Shown piece by piece: positions 1-10,534 of a stretch of 42,428 nucleotides of DNA (the first letter of the stretch is position 1; every line of letters begins with the position of its first letter). A program made the translations under genes and the position numbers. The notes under the pieces were generated by a model. That model saw only the letters and a program-made list of their open reading frames with translations, ran no database searches and was not told where the DNA came from. Origin of the DNA: Acidobacteriota bacterium (lineage in GTDB: Bacteria > Acidobacteriota > Terriglobia > UBA7540). The stretch lies in the NCBI GenBank assembly GCA_021787735.1, contig JAJYLL010000035.1:1-42428 (forward strand), read 5' to 3'.

Positions 1-58
1 ATTATTCCGCCTTTTGCGACTCCGAGGCAAGTGCCATGCCGCCGGCTCAAGATTTTTC

Positions 59-87
59 TTGACAATTGCGGGTTGACATGCTAGCCT
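59..87 (+). promoter_or_regulatory. possible sigma70-type promoter with extended -10
   Basis: TTGACA at 59-64 is followed, after a 17-base spacer, by TAGCCT at 82-87, preceded by a TG at 79-80 (extended -10). The -35 is perfect and the -10 is poor (three of six). A second TTGACA at 73-78 has no well-placed -10. It would drive the first gene. No partial gene is visible in bases 1-120. Confidence 0.3.
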
Positions 88-171
88 ACTACTGTAACGT
101 CACCCTCCGGCGCTACTGAGTTGCCTGTCTGTAAGGTCCGAAGGTTCACCGGCGCTTCCGCGCCACGCCCT

Positions 172-1056
172 ATGACACAGAAAAAACCGAAGCTCTCACA
201 ATCCGTCGAGCAATCGCCGCGTCATCGCGCCGCGGCCCTCAAAAACCTTGAAAAGGCCTGGCAGACCAATCGCGCGCGCTGGGAGTTCACTCCGGCGCGC
301 CGCCGAGCCTCGCTCCGAACCATCAAGCAGACCACACTCGCCAACCGTAAGCCTGGCCGTTCGCTTTCGTCCTCGCAGCAGCAGGCCGCGCGCCGCAACG
401 TAGCCAGGGCCCGCGAAGCGCTCCGTGCGCGTGGCCGCTCCCCCGAGCACGTGGCGAAACTTCGCCTGTCGATCGCCAAGGCCCGCGCAGCCCGCACCCG
501 CAAGAGCATCGAGCGCCAGGCGGAAAAGGTCCTGAAGCACGGATTGTTCGCCCGCTGCCTGCGCGGTCCCGTGGCGGCGCTGGGCGAAAATCCGCACGAT
601 TACCGCGCCGTCCACCGGCTGGTGGCGCGCTACTTCGGCCCGCAGAACGCGGAAGAGGAAAAGCTGGCTCATCTGATTGCCGACTCGCTGTGGCGGCAGC
701 ACCGTATCTTTTTTGCCCAGGCCGCCCGGCAGCTTGAGCGGCTGAACTTTTACCTCAGCCAGGCTCCTCCAATGGAAGAACCCGACGCCAATGAAACCAA
801 GCTGCGCGCCTACACGCTGCTCGCCGTGCTGCTCGACCGTGATGAATCGCACCGCCGCGGCTGGCGACTGCTGGCCGCCACCGAGCGGCTGCTGCGCCGC
901 TTCCTGCGCGCGCGTTTCGGCCGCGAACCCAATTTCCAGACCCGCGAGCGCCTGATCGAGCCCTTCGCCGGCCAGCCCAATGCGCTCTATTTCGAACTCG
1001 CAGCAACCGTCACCGATCCCAACCTCTTCGACGTCGTCGACGAAACGTGGAAGTGA
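172..1056 (+). CDS. basic hypothetical protein of the KHGL type
   Basis: The protein has 294 residues from the ATG at 172. A TTG at 121 would add 17 residues, and neither start has a clear ribosome binding site. The first 110 residues are rich in Arg, Ala and Lys, with helix-like repeats that recall the NUMOD3-type small DNA-binding repeat (an ARRNVARAREALRARG segment, then a related KLRLSIAKARAART segment). A KHGLFA motif follows, then a region with an ALGENPHDY segment and an AEEEKLAHLIADSLWRQHRI segment. Proteins with a basic N-terminus, a KHGL motif and a P-x-xEE-x-L-V/AxxIAxxxWRxxR segment are, from memory, common in Acidobacteriota and Planctomycetota and have no assigned function. DNA or RNA binding is plausible from charge alone. 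No enzyme motif is seen. GC-rich third positions support real coding. Confidence 0.75.
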   Translation: MTQKKPKLSQSVEQSPRHRAAALKNLEKAWQTNRARWEFTPARRRASLRTIKQTTLANRKPGRSLSSSQQQAARRNVARAREALRARGRSPEHVAKLRLSIAKARAARTRKSIERQAEKVLKHGLFARCLRGPVAALGENPHDYRAVHRLVARYFGPQNAEEEKLAHLIADSLWRQHRIFFAQAARQLERLNFYLSQAPPMEEPDANETKLRAYTLLAVLLDRDESHRRGWRLLAATERLLRRFLRARFGREPNFQTRERLIEPFAGQPNALYFELAATVTDPNLFDVVDETWK

Positions 1057-1067
1057 CGGGTTCGTAG

Positions 1068-1118
1068 CGGCGGCGTTTCCCCCCGCCGTGCCCGTCATCC
1101 TGAGTGAAACGAAGGATC
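1068..1118. repeat. interspersed intergenic repeat: hairpin plus GTCATCCTGAG motif
   Basis: CGGCG at 1071-1075 can pair with CGCCG at 1084-1088 around a C-rich loop. It is followed by GTCATCCTGAG at 1094-1104 and GAAGGATC at 1111-1118, whose GGATC/GATCC ends are partly complementary. I associate this pair of motifs with short extragenic repeats scattered through Acidobacteriota genomes; copy number cannot be tested here. The rest of 1057-1377 holds no convincing gene. A TTGACA at 1233-1238 lacks a matching -10. Confidence 0.45.
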
Positions 1119-1377
1119 ACTGCATTAGGATTTGGTGATTTAGCGAATCGCGATTGACCGATTGGGAGAACCTCCGATCTTCCCTCCCACGCCCCTTCCT
1201 TCACCAACTGTGCCGGCCGTGGTCTCCTGCGGTTGACAGATGCGCGCGCGGCGTGACAGAGTCGTGTAGCGCGCGAACCTCCGGTCCTGAGGTCCGCAAG
1301 GCTTTTGCAGGAAGCGCGCCCGGGCGCCGCCAGATCGTGCGCCGGTTCCTGTCTTGTTACGAATAAGGAGGCGTTAC

Positions 1378-2187
1378 GTGAATCATCCAAGACTGCGCAA
1401 TCTTTTTTCCATTGCCGCCGCCATTGCGGCATTGTGTATTCCAGCCCTTTTCATGGCCCAGAATCCGAAGCCAGCGCCGCAATTGGCCCAAAAGCCGGCC
1501 GCGGCTGCTACGTCGTGGCAACACGGCCGCTACTGGACCGAGCGTGACCAGCAGTTGATGACAGATTTCGGCGACCTCGCGCATTTTCGCGAAGCCGATC
1601 TCAAGCTTGGCCCGCCGGCCCCAGGCCAGGACCGTGTCGTCTTTATGGGGGACTCCATTACGCAAGGCTGGGATCTTGAAAAGTACTTTCCCGGCAAGCC
1701 CTACATCAACCGGGGCATCAGCGGGCAGACCTCGACGCAAATGCTCCTGCGCTTCCGCCAGGACGTCATCGATCTCAAGCCCAAGGTCGTCGTGATTCTG
1801 GCCGGCACCAATGACATTGCCGAAAACACCGGCCCCATGCCGCTCAGCCAGACCGAAGGCGACATCGTGTCAATGGCCCAACTGGCCCGCGCCAACGGCA
1901 TTCGCGTGGTGCTTTGCTCCGTGCTGCCGTCGGTCCGCTTCCCGTGGCATCCCCAGTTGAAAGACCCCGCGCCCAAAATCGCAGCGGTCAACAAATGGCT
2001 GAAGGCTTATGCGGCCGGCCACGGCTACGTTTACGTGGATTACTATTCCGCGATGAAAGACGCCGCCGGCGGCCTGCCCCCGAATCTGAGCCGCGACGGC
2101 GTCCACCCCCTGCCCGCCGGCTTCGCCGTCATGACCCCCCTCGCCCAGGCCGGAATTGAAAAGGCCCTGAAGCAAAAAGGCCGGTAG
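1378..2187 (+). CDS. exported SGNH/GDSL-family esterase or acylhydrolase
   Basis: The GTG at 1378 is chosen because AAGGAGG at 1365-1371 lies 6 bases upstream. An earlier in-frame TTG at 1354 would overlap that site. The 269-residue protein begins with a signal peptide (positive NHPRLR, then a hydrophobic stretch to LFMA-Q). All four SGNH blocks are visible: GDSIT with the nucleophile Ser, the Gly in [16 protein letters not shown] with the Asn, and DGVHPL with the catalytic Asp and His. Such enzymes hydrolyse esters of sugars or lipids outside the cytoplasm, often removing acetyl groups from polysaccharide. The exact substrate cannot be read from sequence. It stands alone, with repeats on both sides. 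Confidence 0.92.
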   Translation: MNHPRLRNLFSIAAAIAALCIPALFMAQNPKPAPQLAQKPAAAATSWQHGRYWTERDQQLMTDFGDLAHFREADLKLGPPAPGQDRVVFMGDSITQGWDLEKYFPGKPYINRGISGQTSTQMLLRFRQDVIDLKPKVVVILAGTNDIAENTGPMPLSQTEGDIVSMAQLARANGIRVVLCSVLPSVRFPWHPQLKDPAPKIAAVNKWLKAYAAGHGYVYVDYYSAMKDAAGGLPPNLSRDGVHPLPAGFAVMTPLAQAGIEKALKQKGR

Positions 2188-2218
2188 TATCTCACCGGCG
2201 CGGTCTTTTGCGAAAGGA

Positions 2219-2303
2219 CACGGATTCATCCGTGCCGCCAAAAGTCGGCATCAAGAATACCGAAGCCCTCTACCGGGGGAGAGGGTGTCCCGCAGCGTGG
2301 GAC
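2219..2303. repeat. cluster of three short inverted repeats
   Basis: Three hairpins lie in a row after the SGNH hydrolase gene. CACGGA 2219-2224 pairs with TCCGTG 2229-2234 over a 4-base loop. CCCTCT 2266-2271 pairs with AGAGGG 2280-2285. GTCCCGC 2287-2293 pairs with GTGGGAC 2297-2303 with one G-T pair and a 3-base loop. None has a following T-run, so they look like extragenic repeats rather than a simple terminator. They fill most of the gap between 2188 and the helicase gene and form the left edge of the AT-rich islet. Confidence 0.55.
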
Positions 2304-2479
2304 GGGTGAGGGGTGTTTTCCGTAGTTGCGGCGGAGCCTATCCCGGCATTGCCGGGGACCGCCGGCAGTTTATCTGTCCCTTACTTCCAATGCTTTTCGG
2401 GTGTATATTCCAAAACGCACCGCACGCGAAGGAGAGAATCGACAACTACTACCCGGTGGGGAGAAAACAGGGGAAATTC

Positions 2480-4456
2480 TTGAAGCGGGCGTATTACTCC
2501 GACTCGATATCCAACTTCCTATTATCTGATATCAGGGCAATTCTGGGCTCGATTGAGCTCGGCAACGACTTTCCATCGGAACAGACCCAACGTGATGCAT
2601 GGCTAGAAGAAATACGGATACTCCAATCGATTTTGTCGCCCTATCAGGGAGCCATCTATTTTGAGTATTCGATTCCCCGGATGGGTCAACGCATTGATGT
2701 TCTCCTGCTGATCGGACCAGTTATTTTTGTCCTTGAGTTTAAGGTCGGCGAAAAAGAATTTCCCGCACATGCTGTCGATCAAGTATGGGACTATGCCTTG
2801 GACTTGAAGAACTTCCACGAGACGAGCCATGACCGCTTCATTGCCCCGATCCTGATAGCGACCAAAGCCAACAGCGCCATCCCATCCATTGCTGTGACCC
2901 CAAAGCACCATGATCTATTGCTCCCAATCAAGAGCGGCGTAGAGCAACTTGCAAGTGTCATCGAGCAAGTCTTGAGCTTTTGTGAAGGTGACAATATCGA
3001 ACCGAAAGAGTGGGAAGCCGGGAGATATAGTCCCACACCGACCATAATTGAAGCCGCCTTGGCGCTTTACGGCGGGCACTCGGTCAAAGAGATCTCCCGA
3101 AGTGATGCGAGTGCGATTAATCTCAGTGAAACTTCTGACTCGATCTCCAAAATCATCCGCTCCGCAAAAGAAGAATGCCACAAGGCCATCTGCTTTGTGA
3201 CCGGAGTTCCGGGGGCAGGAAAAACCTTGGTCGGGCTCAACATTGCAACCACCCACATAGATAAGAACAAAGAACTTTACAGTGTTTATCTCTCTGGTAA
3301 TGGCCCGCTAGTTGCGATTCTCCGCGAAGCGCTGGCAAGGGATAAAGTCAGACGCGAGAAAGAGCGCGGACGGAAACTCAAGAAGGGTGCGGCGATGAGC
3401 AAGGTCAAGATGTTCGTGCAGAACGTCCATCAATTCAGGGACGAATGCCTTGTTGACCCGAAATCCGCACCGATTGAACACGTTGCGCTATTTGACGAGG
3501 CGCAACGGGCGTGGAATCTGGAGCAAACATCCAGTTTTATGCGCGGGAAGAAACATATTTCGGACTTCAATCAGTCCGAGCCTGAATTCCTGATTTCCTG
3601 CCTTAATCGTCATGAGGATTGGGCAGTAATTGTATGTCTCGTTGGAGGTGGGCAGGAGATCAACACCGGCGAGGCAGGGATCACGGAATGGATTGAGTCT
3701 CTCAATCGTTCATTTCCGGATTGGCATATTTACATTTCTTCCCAACTTTCCGATAGCGAGTATGGCGCGGGAGAAGTGCTGGACAGATTGGAGGGTCATC
3801 CGAATGTCGCTTGTAAGGACGAACTGCACCTTGCAGTCTCGATGCGTTCCTTCCGGGCTGAAAACGTATCCCATTTAGTAAAGCAGCTTCTGGATCTAAA
3901 CGCTGAAGGGGCCCGCAAGACGCTACAAGGAGTGACGCCGAAATATCCCATCGTCATTACTCGGAACTTTGGCAAGGCAAAAGAATGGCTAAGGTCTCAA
4001 GCAGGCGGGACGGAACGGTATGGCATTGTGGTTTCTTCTCAGGCTCAACGGTTAAAGCCACACGCGATCGATGTGAAAACTCCAGTTGACCCGATTCATT
4101 GGTTTCTTGACGGCAAAGAGGACGTGCGCTCATCGTATTACCTTGAAGATGTTGCTACTGAATTTCACGTGCAAGGCCTTGAGCTTGATTGGACCTGTGT
4201 AACGTGGGACGCCGATTTCAGGTACTCAGCAAATGGCTGGGACCATTGGTCCTTTTGCGGGGACCGCTGGAATCGAGTTAGGAAGACGGAGCGGCAAATC
4301 TACCTCAAAAATGCCTATCGTGTTCTCTTGACACGTGCCCGCCAAGGCATGGTCATCGTAGTTCCACCTGGTGATCGAGATGATGCCACACGCAATCCAG
4401 CTTATTATGACCCGACCTTCGAGTATTTGCGGAACATCGGGTTCACGACGCTGTAA
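2480..4456 (+). CDS. PD-(D/E)XK nuclease-DUF2075 (Schlafen group 3-like) helicase
   Basis: The protein has 658 residues from the TTG at 2480, which has AGGGGA 5 bases upstream and gives the natural MKRAYYS start. The open frame continues back to a GTG at 2285 and an ATG at 2390, but that part runs through hairpin repeats. Near residues 73-88, a D followed by E-F-K in beta-strand context matches a PD-(D/E)XK nuclease core. The motor follows: Walker A GVPGAGKT at 242-249, Walker B FDEAQ near 338-342, and C-terminal motifs QGLELDW and [14 protein letters not shown] typical of superfamily 1 helicases with DUF2075. Related proteins are thought to act on DNA or RNA, several in defence settings. No methylase or other partner is adjacent. 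Base composition is clearly less GC-rich than its neighbours, which suggests transfer. The family call is firm; the role is open. Confidence 0.88.
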   Translation: MKRAYYSDSISNFLLSDIRAILGSIELGNDFPSEQTQRDAWLEEIRILQSILSPYQGAIYFEYSIPRMGQRIDVLLLIGPVIFVLEFKVGEKEFPAHAVDQVWDYALDLKNFHETSHDRFIAPILIATKANSAIPSIAVTPKHHDLLLPIKSGVEQLASVIEQVLSFCEGDNIEPKEWEAGRYSPTPTIIEAALALYGGHSVKEISRSDASAINLSETSDSISKIIRSAKEECHKAICFVTGVPGAGKTLVGLNIATTHIDKNKELYSVYLSGNGPLVAILREALARDKVRREKERGRKLKKGAAMSKVKMFVQNVHQFRDECLVDPKSAPIEHVALFDEAQRAWNLEQTSSFMRGKKHISDFNQSEPEFLISCLNRHEDWAVIVCLVGGGQEINTGEAGITEWIESLNRSFPDWHIYISSQLSDSEYGAGEVLDRLEGHPNVACKDELHLAVSMRSFRAENVSHLVKQLLDLNAEGARKTLQGVTPKYPIVITRNFGKAKEWLRSQAGGTERYGIVVSSQAQRLKPHAIDVKTPVDPIHWFLDGKEDVRSSYYLEDVATEFHVQGLELDWTCVTWDADFRYSANGWDHWSFCGDRWNRVRKTERQIYLKNAYRVLLTRARQGMVIVVPPGDRDDATRNPAYYDPTFEYLRNIGFTTL

Positions 4457-4797
4457 GGCGGGAGGTTCCTGGCTGACGGATGATATCGTGCAGCCTCATA
4501 GTGGCATGGGGATGAGCTGAAACTAGGTTTCGACGACTCTTGCGTTCTCAAAAATCTCGTAGGCCCAACTTCCTGCAAGCTCTCGTAGTTCCCAAGTACC
4601 GCTTCCTGACAAACGGCCAGAAGGTTCTTGAGTGGAAGGCCGACCGCTATCGCCTCGCAGAAAAAACGCTCCGCTTCCTCGTCCATCGTGTCGGGGTTGA
4701 TGGGGACTTTGATTTCACCGCTTGTTTTCTCGACAGACGAAAAAGGGCCCAAGACAAGGCCTTCCTCCTGGTCATCGTTCCAAAAGAGAATATTCAT
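4405..4797 (-). CDS. small hypothetical protein, convergent with the helicase gene
   Basis: This 130-residue frame starts at the ATG at 4797 ([13 protein letters not shown]), with AAGGGG about 9 bases upstream on the minus strand. It overlaps the last 52 bases of the helicase gene tail to tail. The first 90 residues look like a folded acidic protein with mixed helix and strand; the last 35 are polar and less convincing. I do not recognise the family. It shares the lower GC content of the helicase gene, so the two may have arrived together. A plus-strand frame over the same bases (4540-4869) has a less protein-like composition. It could be an immunity or accessory protein, or a chance frame. 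Confidence 0.45.
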   Translation of the reverse strand: MNILFWNDDQEEGLVLGPFSSVEKTSGEIKVPINPDTMDEEAERFFCEAIAVGLPLKNLLAVCQEAVLGNYESLQEVGPTRFLRTQESSKPSFSSSPCHYEAARYHPSARNLPPYSVVNPMFRKYSKVGS

Positions 4798-5030
4798 AAT
4801 CCAAACCCCTTCGTAGGCGCAGCTCGGGAACCAGCCAAATCTTACCACGCACCCAGCGCGCGCTCTTGAGGATTTTACAGTTCCGTCAATTTAGAACCGG
4901 GAAAACGTTTGCCCCGGCTGCATGAAGACTCACTTGGGGCTTACCGGGACATTTTGCCCTCCCAAACCGCGTCTCCGACGCGCACGACTGAACAAACAGC
5001 GGAAGACGAAGAGAACGCCATGAATTCGGG

Positions 5031-5077
5031 GCAGGCGGGGTAGCGCAGGCCATAAAATCCTGTGCTACAGAGCCTGC
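5031..5077. repeat. nested inverted repeat upstream of secA
   Basis: GTAGCGCAGG at 5040-5049 pairs with CCTGTGCTAC at 5059-5068 (nine Watson-Crick pairs and one wobble) over a 9-base AT-rich loop. Outside a 3 by 3 internal loop, GCAGGC 5031-5036 pairs with GCCTGC 5072-5077. It ends just before the likely secA promoter, so it is probably not in the secA leader. It resembles a mobile extragenic hairpin repeat, but a protein-binding role is possible. The remaining bases of 4798-5030 show no gene. Confidence 0.55.
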
Positions 5078-5081
5078 AAGC

Positions 5082-5111
5082 TTTACCAATCATGTATCGG
5101 AAAGGTAGAAT
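5082..5111 (+). promoter_or_regulatory. likely sigma70-type promoter of secA
   Basis: TTTACC at 5082-5087 (four of six) and TAGAAT at 5106-5111 (five of six) are separated by 18 bases. Transcription would begin near 5118, giving a leader of about 33 bases before the secA ATG at 5151. Confidence 0.45.
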
Positions 5112-5150
5112 GGATGAGATAGATACGGGGCATACGCTCCACTGACGACT

Positions 5151-8369
<3,219 letters not shown>

Positions 8370-8536
8370 CCTCGTTCCGCTGAGCACCTCTTCTTTAATC
8401 AGCACAAGCGATTCCGAGTGCATTTCTCGCCGTGGGAGGCGTGAAACGCCCCCCCCGATCCGCACATCAGACGCTGACATATTGCAAACCAACGCATCTT
8501 CGCTACCGCTGAAAAACCTAATAGTTCGAAATGGCA

Positions 8537-8616
8537 TGAAAAAGCCCCTGGATCGCTGCTGTTGACCAGTTCGAACAACTTCTCAAGTCTTGCAGCAACG
8601 CCCCAGGGGCTTTTCA
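8537..8616. terminator. shared hairpin terminator between secA and htrA
   Basis: TGAAAAAGCCCCTGG at 8537-8551 is complementary to CCAGGGGCTTTTCA at 8603-8616 apart from one extra A. The stem closes with a T-run on either strand, so it can end transcription of both convergent genes. The 51-base interior is long for a terminator and may fold further. A smaller hairpin, GGCGT 8438-8442 with ACGCC 8446-8450, lies nearer secA. No gene is seen in 8370-8649. The paired ends also resemble terminal repeats of a miniature element. Confidence 0.6.
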
Positions 8617-8649
8617 GTTCATCCACGGGTCCGCTAAGCGGCTACAGCA

Positions 8650-10170
8650 TTACTGCCCGTCGCCAGAGCCAGGGGAAATCACCACAAAATACCCTTGGCC
8701 CTGATGAATGACCCGCAGCAGAACCTGCCCTTTGGCTTCGCTCGCCAGGCGGTCGAAGTCATTAACATTATGGACAGGCTGACGGTTGATGCTTTGAATC
8801 ACATCTCCCTGCTGGAGGTATTCAGCCGCCGGGCTGTTCTGGTCCACGTCAGAAACCACAACTCCTGACGAATCGCTGGGAATCCCCAGTTGATCGCGCA
8901 TGTCTGGAGTCAGGTTTTGAACCGTGACACCCGACAGGGCGCTTCCCGACGGGGCCTGGCCCAGACCGGGAGTGGCACTGGCATTAGCGGGTCGCTCACT
9001 CAGCGTCACTTTAAGCGTCATGGGTTTCCCGTTGCGGAGGATGTCCAACGTTACAACCGTCCCGGGATTGGTTTGGGTCACCATCGCAGTAAGCGATCCG
9101 GCGTCCGATACAGTCTGGCCGTTGTACTTGCGAATAACGTCACCGTTCTGAAGTCCTGCCTTGGCCGCAGGTCCGCCGGATTCGACGTTCTGCACAAAGG
9201 CCCCTGATATATCAGGGACATCAAATTCCTTCGCGAACGCGGGCGTAACATCTTGCACCAGCACTCCCAGGTAACCACGTGACACTTTGCCGGTCTTGAT
9301 CAGGTCTTCCATCACGTATTTGACAGTATTAGAAGGAATCGCGAAGCCAATACCAAGGAAACTGCCTTCGCCACCCGGGCCGGAATTGCCGCTCAGTATG
9401 GCGGTATTGATGCCAACCACCTGTCCTCTGACATTCACGAGAGGTCCACCCGAGTTGCCGGGGTTAATGGCAGCATCTGTCTGAATAAAGTTTTCCAGAT
9501 TTCCAGGCCCTTCAATTCCTGAGCGCCCGAGTGCGCTGACGGCCCCGCGGGTGAGTGAAAAATTCTGCCCGAAGGGATTACCAAAGGCCATCACGATATC
9601 ACCAACATGGAGATCTTGCGAGTTAGCCCAAGAAGCAACCGGCAAATTGGTTGCATCGATTTTGATGACGGCAATATCCGTCGGTTTGTCCGCGCCGATC
9701 ACTTTGGCCTTGAAGGTCCGCTTGTCGGAAAGCATAACCTCAACGTCTGACGCATGGGCAATCACGTGGTTGTTGGTCACGATGTAGCCCTGGGGTGACA
9801 CAATCACTCCGGAACCCAATGCGTGCAACACTTGTCTTTGCGGTACGCCACCCGGCATGTTGCCGAAAAAGCGACGGAAAAAGGGATCAGAGAAAAAGGG
9901 AGACTGCTGGGCCTTCATCACCTGCGTGGTGCTGATGTAAACCACCGACGGTGTAACGGCCTTCGCAATACGCTCATAGGCCTTGTTCAATTGTTCAAGG
10001 TGATCGATGTCCGGCCCATTCAGTGCCTGGCCATCGGCCAGCACAATATTCGCATAGCTGCGGTGCCCGACGTACATGATGGAGGCGAGAATAAGGCACA
10101 GAGCACCGATCATAGTCAGGCTCAAACCCAGAAAATTCTCGCGCAAAAACTGTTTCGAAATACGCGGCAT
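8650..10170 (-). CDS. htrA: Do/HtrA family serine protease with two PDZ domains
   Basis: This 506-residue envelope protease and chaperone starts at the ATG at 10170, preceded by AAAGGAG. One membrane span (about residues 13-35) with no obvious cleavage site suggests an anchored periplasmic enzyme. The trypsin-like triad is complete: His135 in TNNHVI, Asp165 in TDIAVIKI and Ser240 in GNSGGP. PDZ1 spans roughly 295-390 and PDZ2 about 415-500, joined by an Ala/Pro/Ser-rich linker. The family degrades or refolds damaged exported proteins under envelope stress. Its position beside secA fits a protein export quality role. The upstream region carries two palindromes that may take part in control. 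Confidence 0.96.
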   Translation of the reverse strand: MPRISKQFLRENFLGLSLTMIGALCLILASIMYVGHRSYANIVLADGQALNGPDIDHLEQLNKAYERIAKAVTPSVVYISTTQVMKAQQSPFFSDPFFRRFFGNMPGGVPQRQVLHALGSGVIVSPQGYIVTNNHVIAHASDVEVMLSDKRTFKAKVIGADKPTDIAVIKIDATNLPVASWANSQDLHVGDIVMAFGNPFGQNFSLTRGAVSALGRSGIEGPGNLENFIQTDAAINPGNSGGPLVNVRGQVVGINTAILSGNSGPGGEGSFLGIGFAIPSNTVKYVMEDLIKTGKVSRGYLGVLVQDVTPAFAKEFDVPDISGAFVQNVESGGPAAKAGLQNGDVIRKYNGQTVSDAGSLTAMVTQTNPGTVVTLDILRNGKPMTLKVTLSERPANASATPGLGQAPSGSALSGVTVQNLTPDMRDQLGIPSDSSGVVVSDVDQNSPAAEYLQQGDVIQSINRQPVHNVNDFDRLASEAKGQVLLRVIHQGQGYFVVISPGSGDGQ

Positions 10171-10192
10171 TAGAAAAATTCTCCTTTCGTTG

Positions 10193-10209
10193 ACTCTCCT
10201 GCCGAGAGT
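10193..10209. promoter_or_regulatory. inverted repeat just upstream of htrA
   Basis: ACTCTC 10193-10198 and GAGAGT 10204-10209 are perfectly complementary over a 5-base loop, about 23-39 bases before the htrA start and just upstream of its ribosome binding site. It could be a leader hairpin or a repressor site. Confidence 0.4.
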
Positions 10210-10266
10210 TCAATCCATTCGAGGACGGGTCAATTTTAATTTTGCCATTACCTAAGATGCGCCTGC

Positions 10267-10292
10267 AATGCAGAAGGGTTTCCTTCTGCATT
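10267..10292. promoter_or_regulatory. 26-base near-perfect palindrome upstream of htrA
   Basis: AATGCAGAAGG 10267-10277 and CCTTCTGCATT 10282-10292 form an 11-pair stem without mismatch over a GTTT loop. There is no T-run, so a terminator is unlikely. It sits about 97 bases before the htrA start, where an activator or repressor dimer could bind. The rest of 10171-10534 shows no gene; the stretch near 10420-10470 is AT-rich. Confidence 0.5.
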
Positions 10293-10534
10293 AACCCGGG
10301 GTCGCGCCAAATCTGCGGCCGAGCAAGAATTGTCTTCACGATGTGAGCCTTAAATGCAGGCAAACCCCTCCCCTACGTATCACCTTACCACATGCAAGCA
10401 CGGCCAGGAGCCTGCTTGAGTAAATAAAGTAAATTAACTACCTTAGAAACCCTGTAAATGAATGGATGCAGGAGAGCACAATCGATCCCCGCAGAAGGGA
10501 TGGCTATTCCTGAAAGCCGCACCGAAGAAACGCT

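Noticed and set aside
196..1098. Long open frame on the minus strand opposite the first gene (300 residues)
   Set aside because: Antisense shadow in GC-rich sequence; low-complexity Gly/Ala/Arg composition and no family motif, while the plus frame has recognisable features.
1233..1238. Perfect TTGACA in the gap before the SGNH hydrolase gene
   Set aside because: No acceptable -10 at 16-18 bases; surrounding bases are GC-rich.
4540..4869. Plus-strand frame of 109 residues after the helicase gene
   Set aside because: Less protein-like than the minus-strand frame over the same bases and lacks a ribosome binding site.
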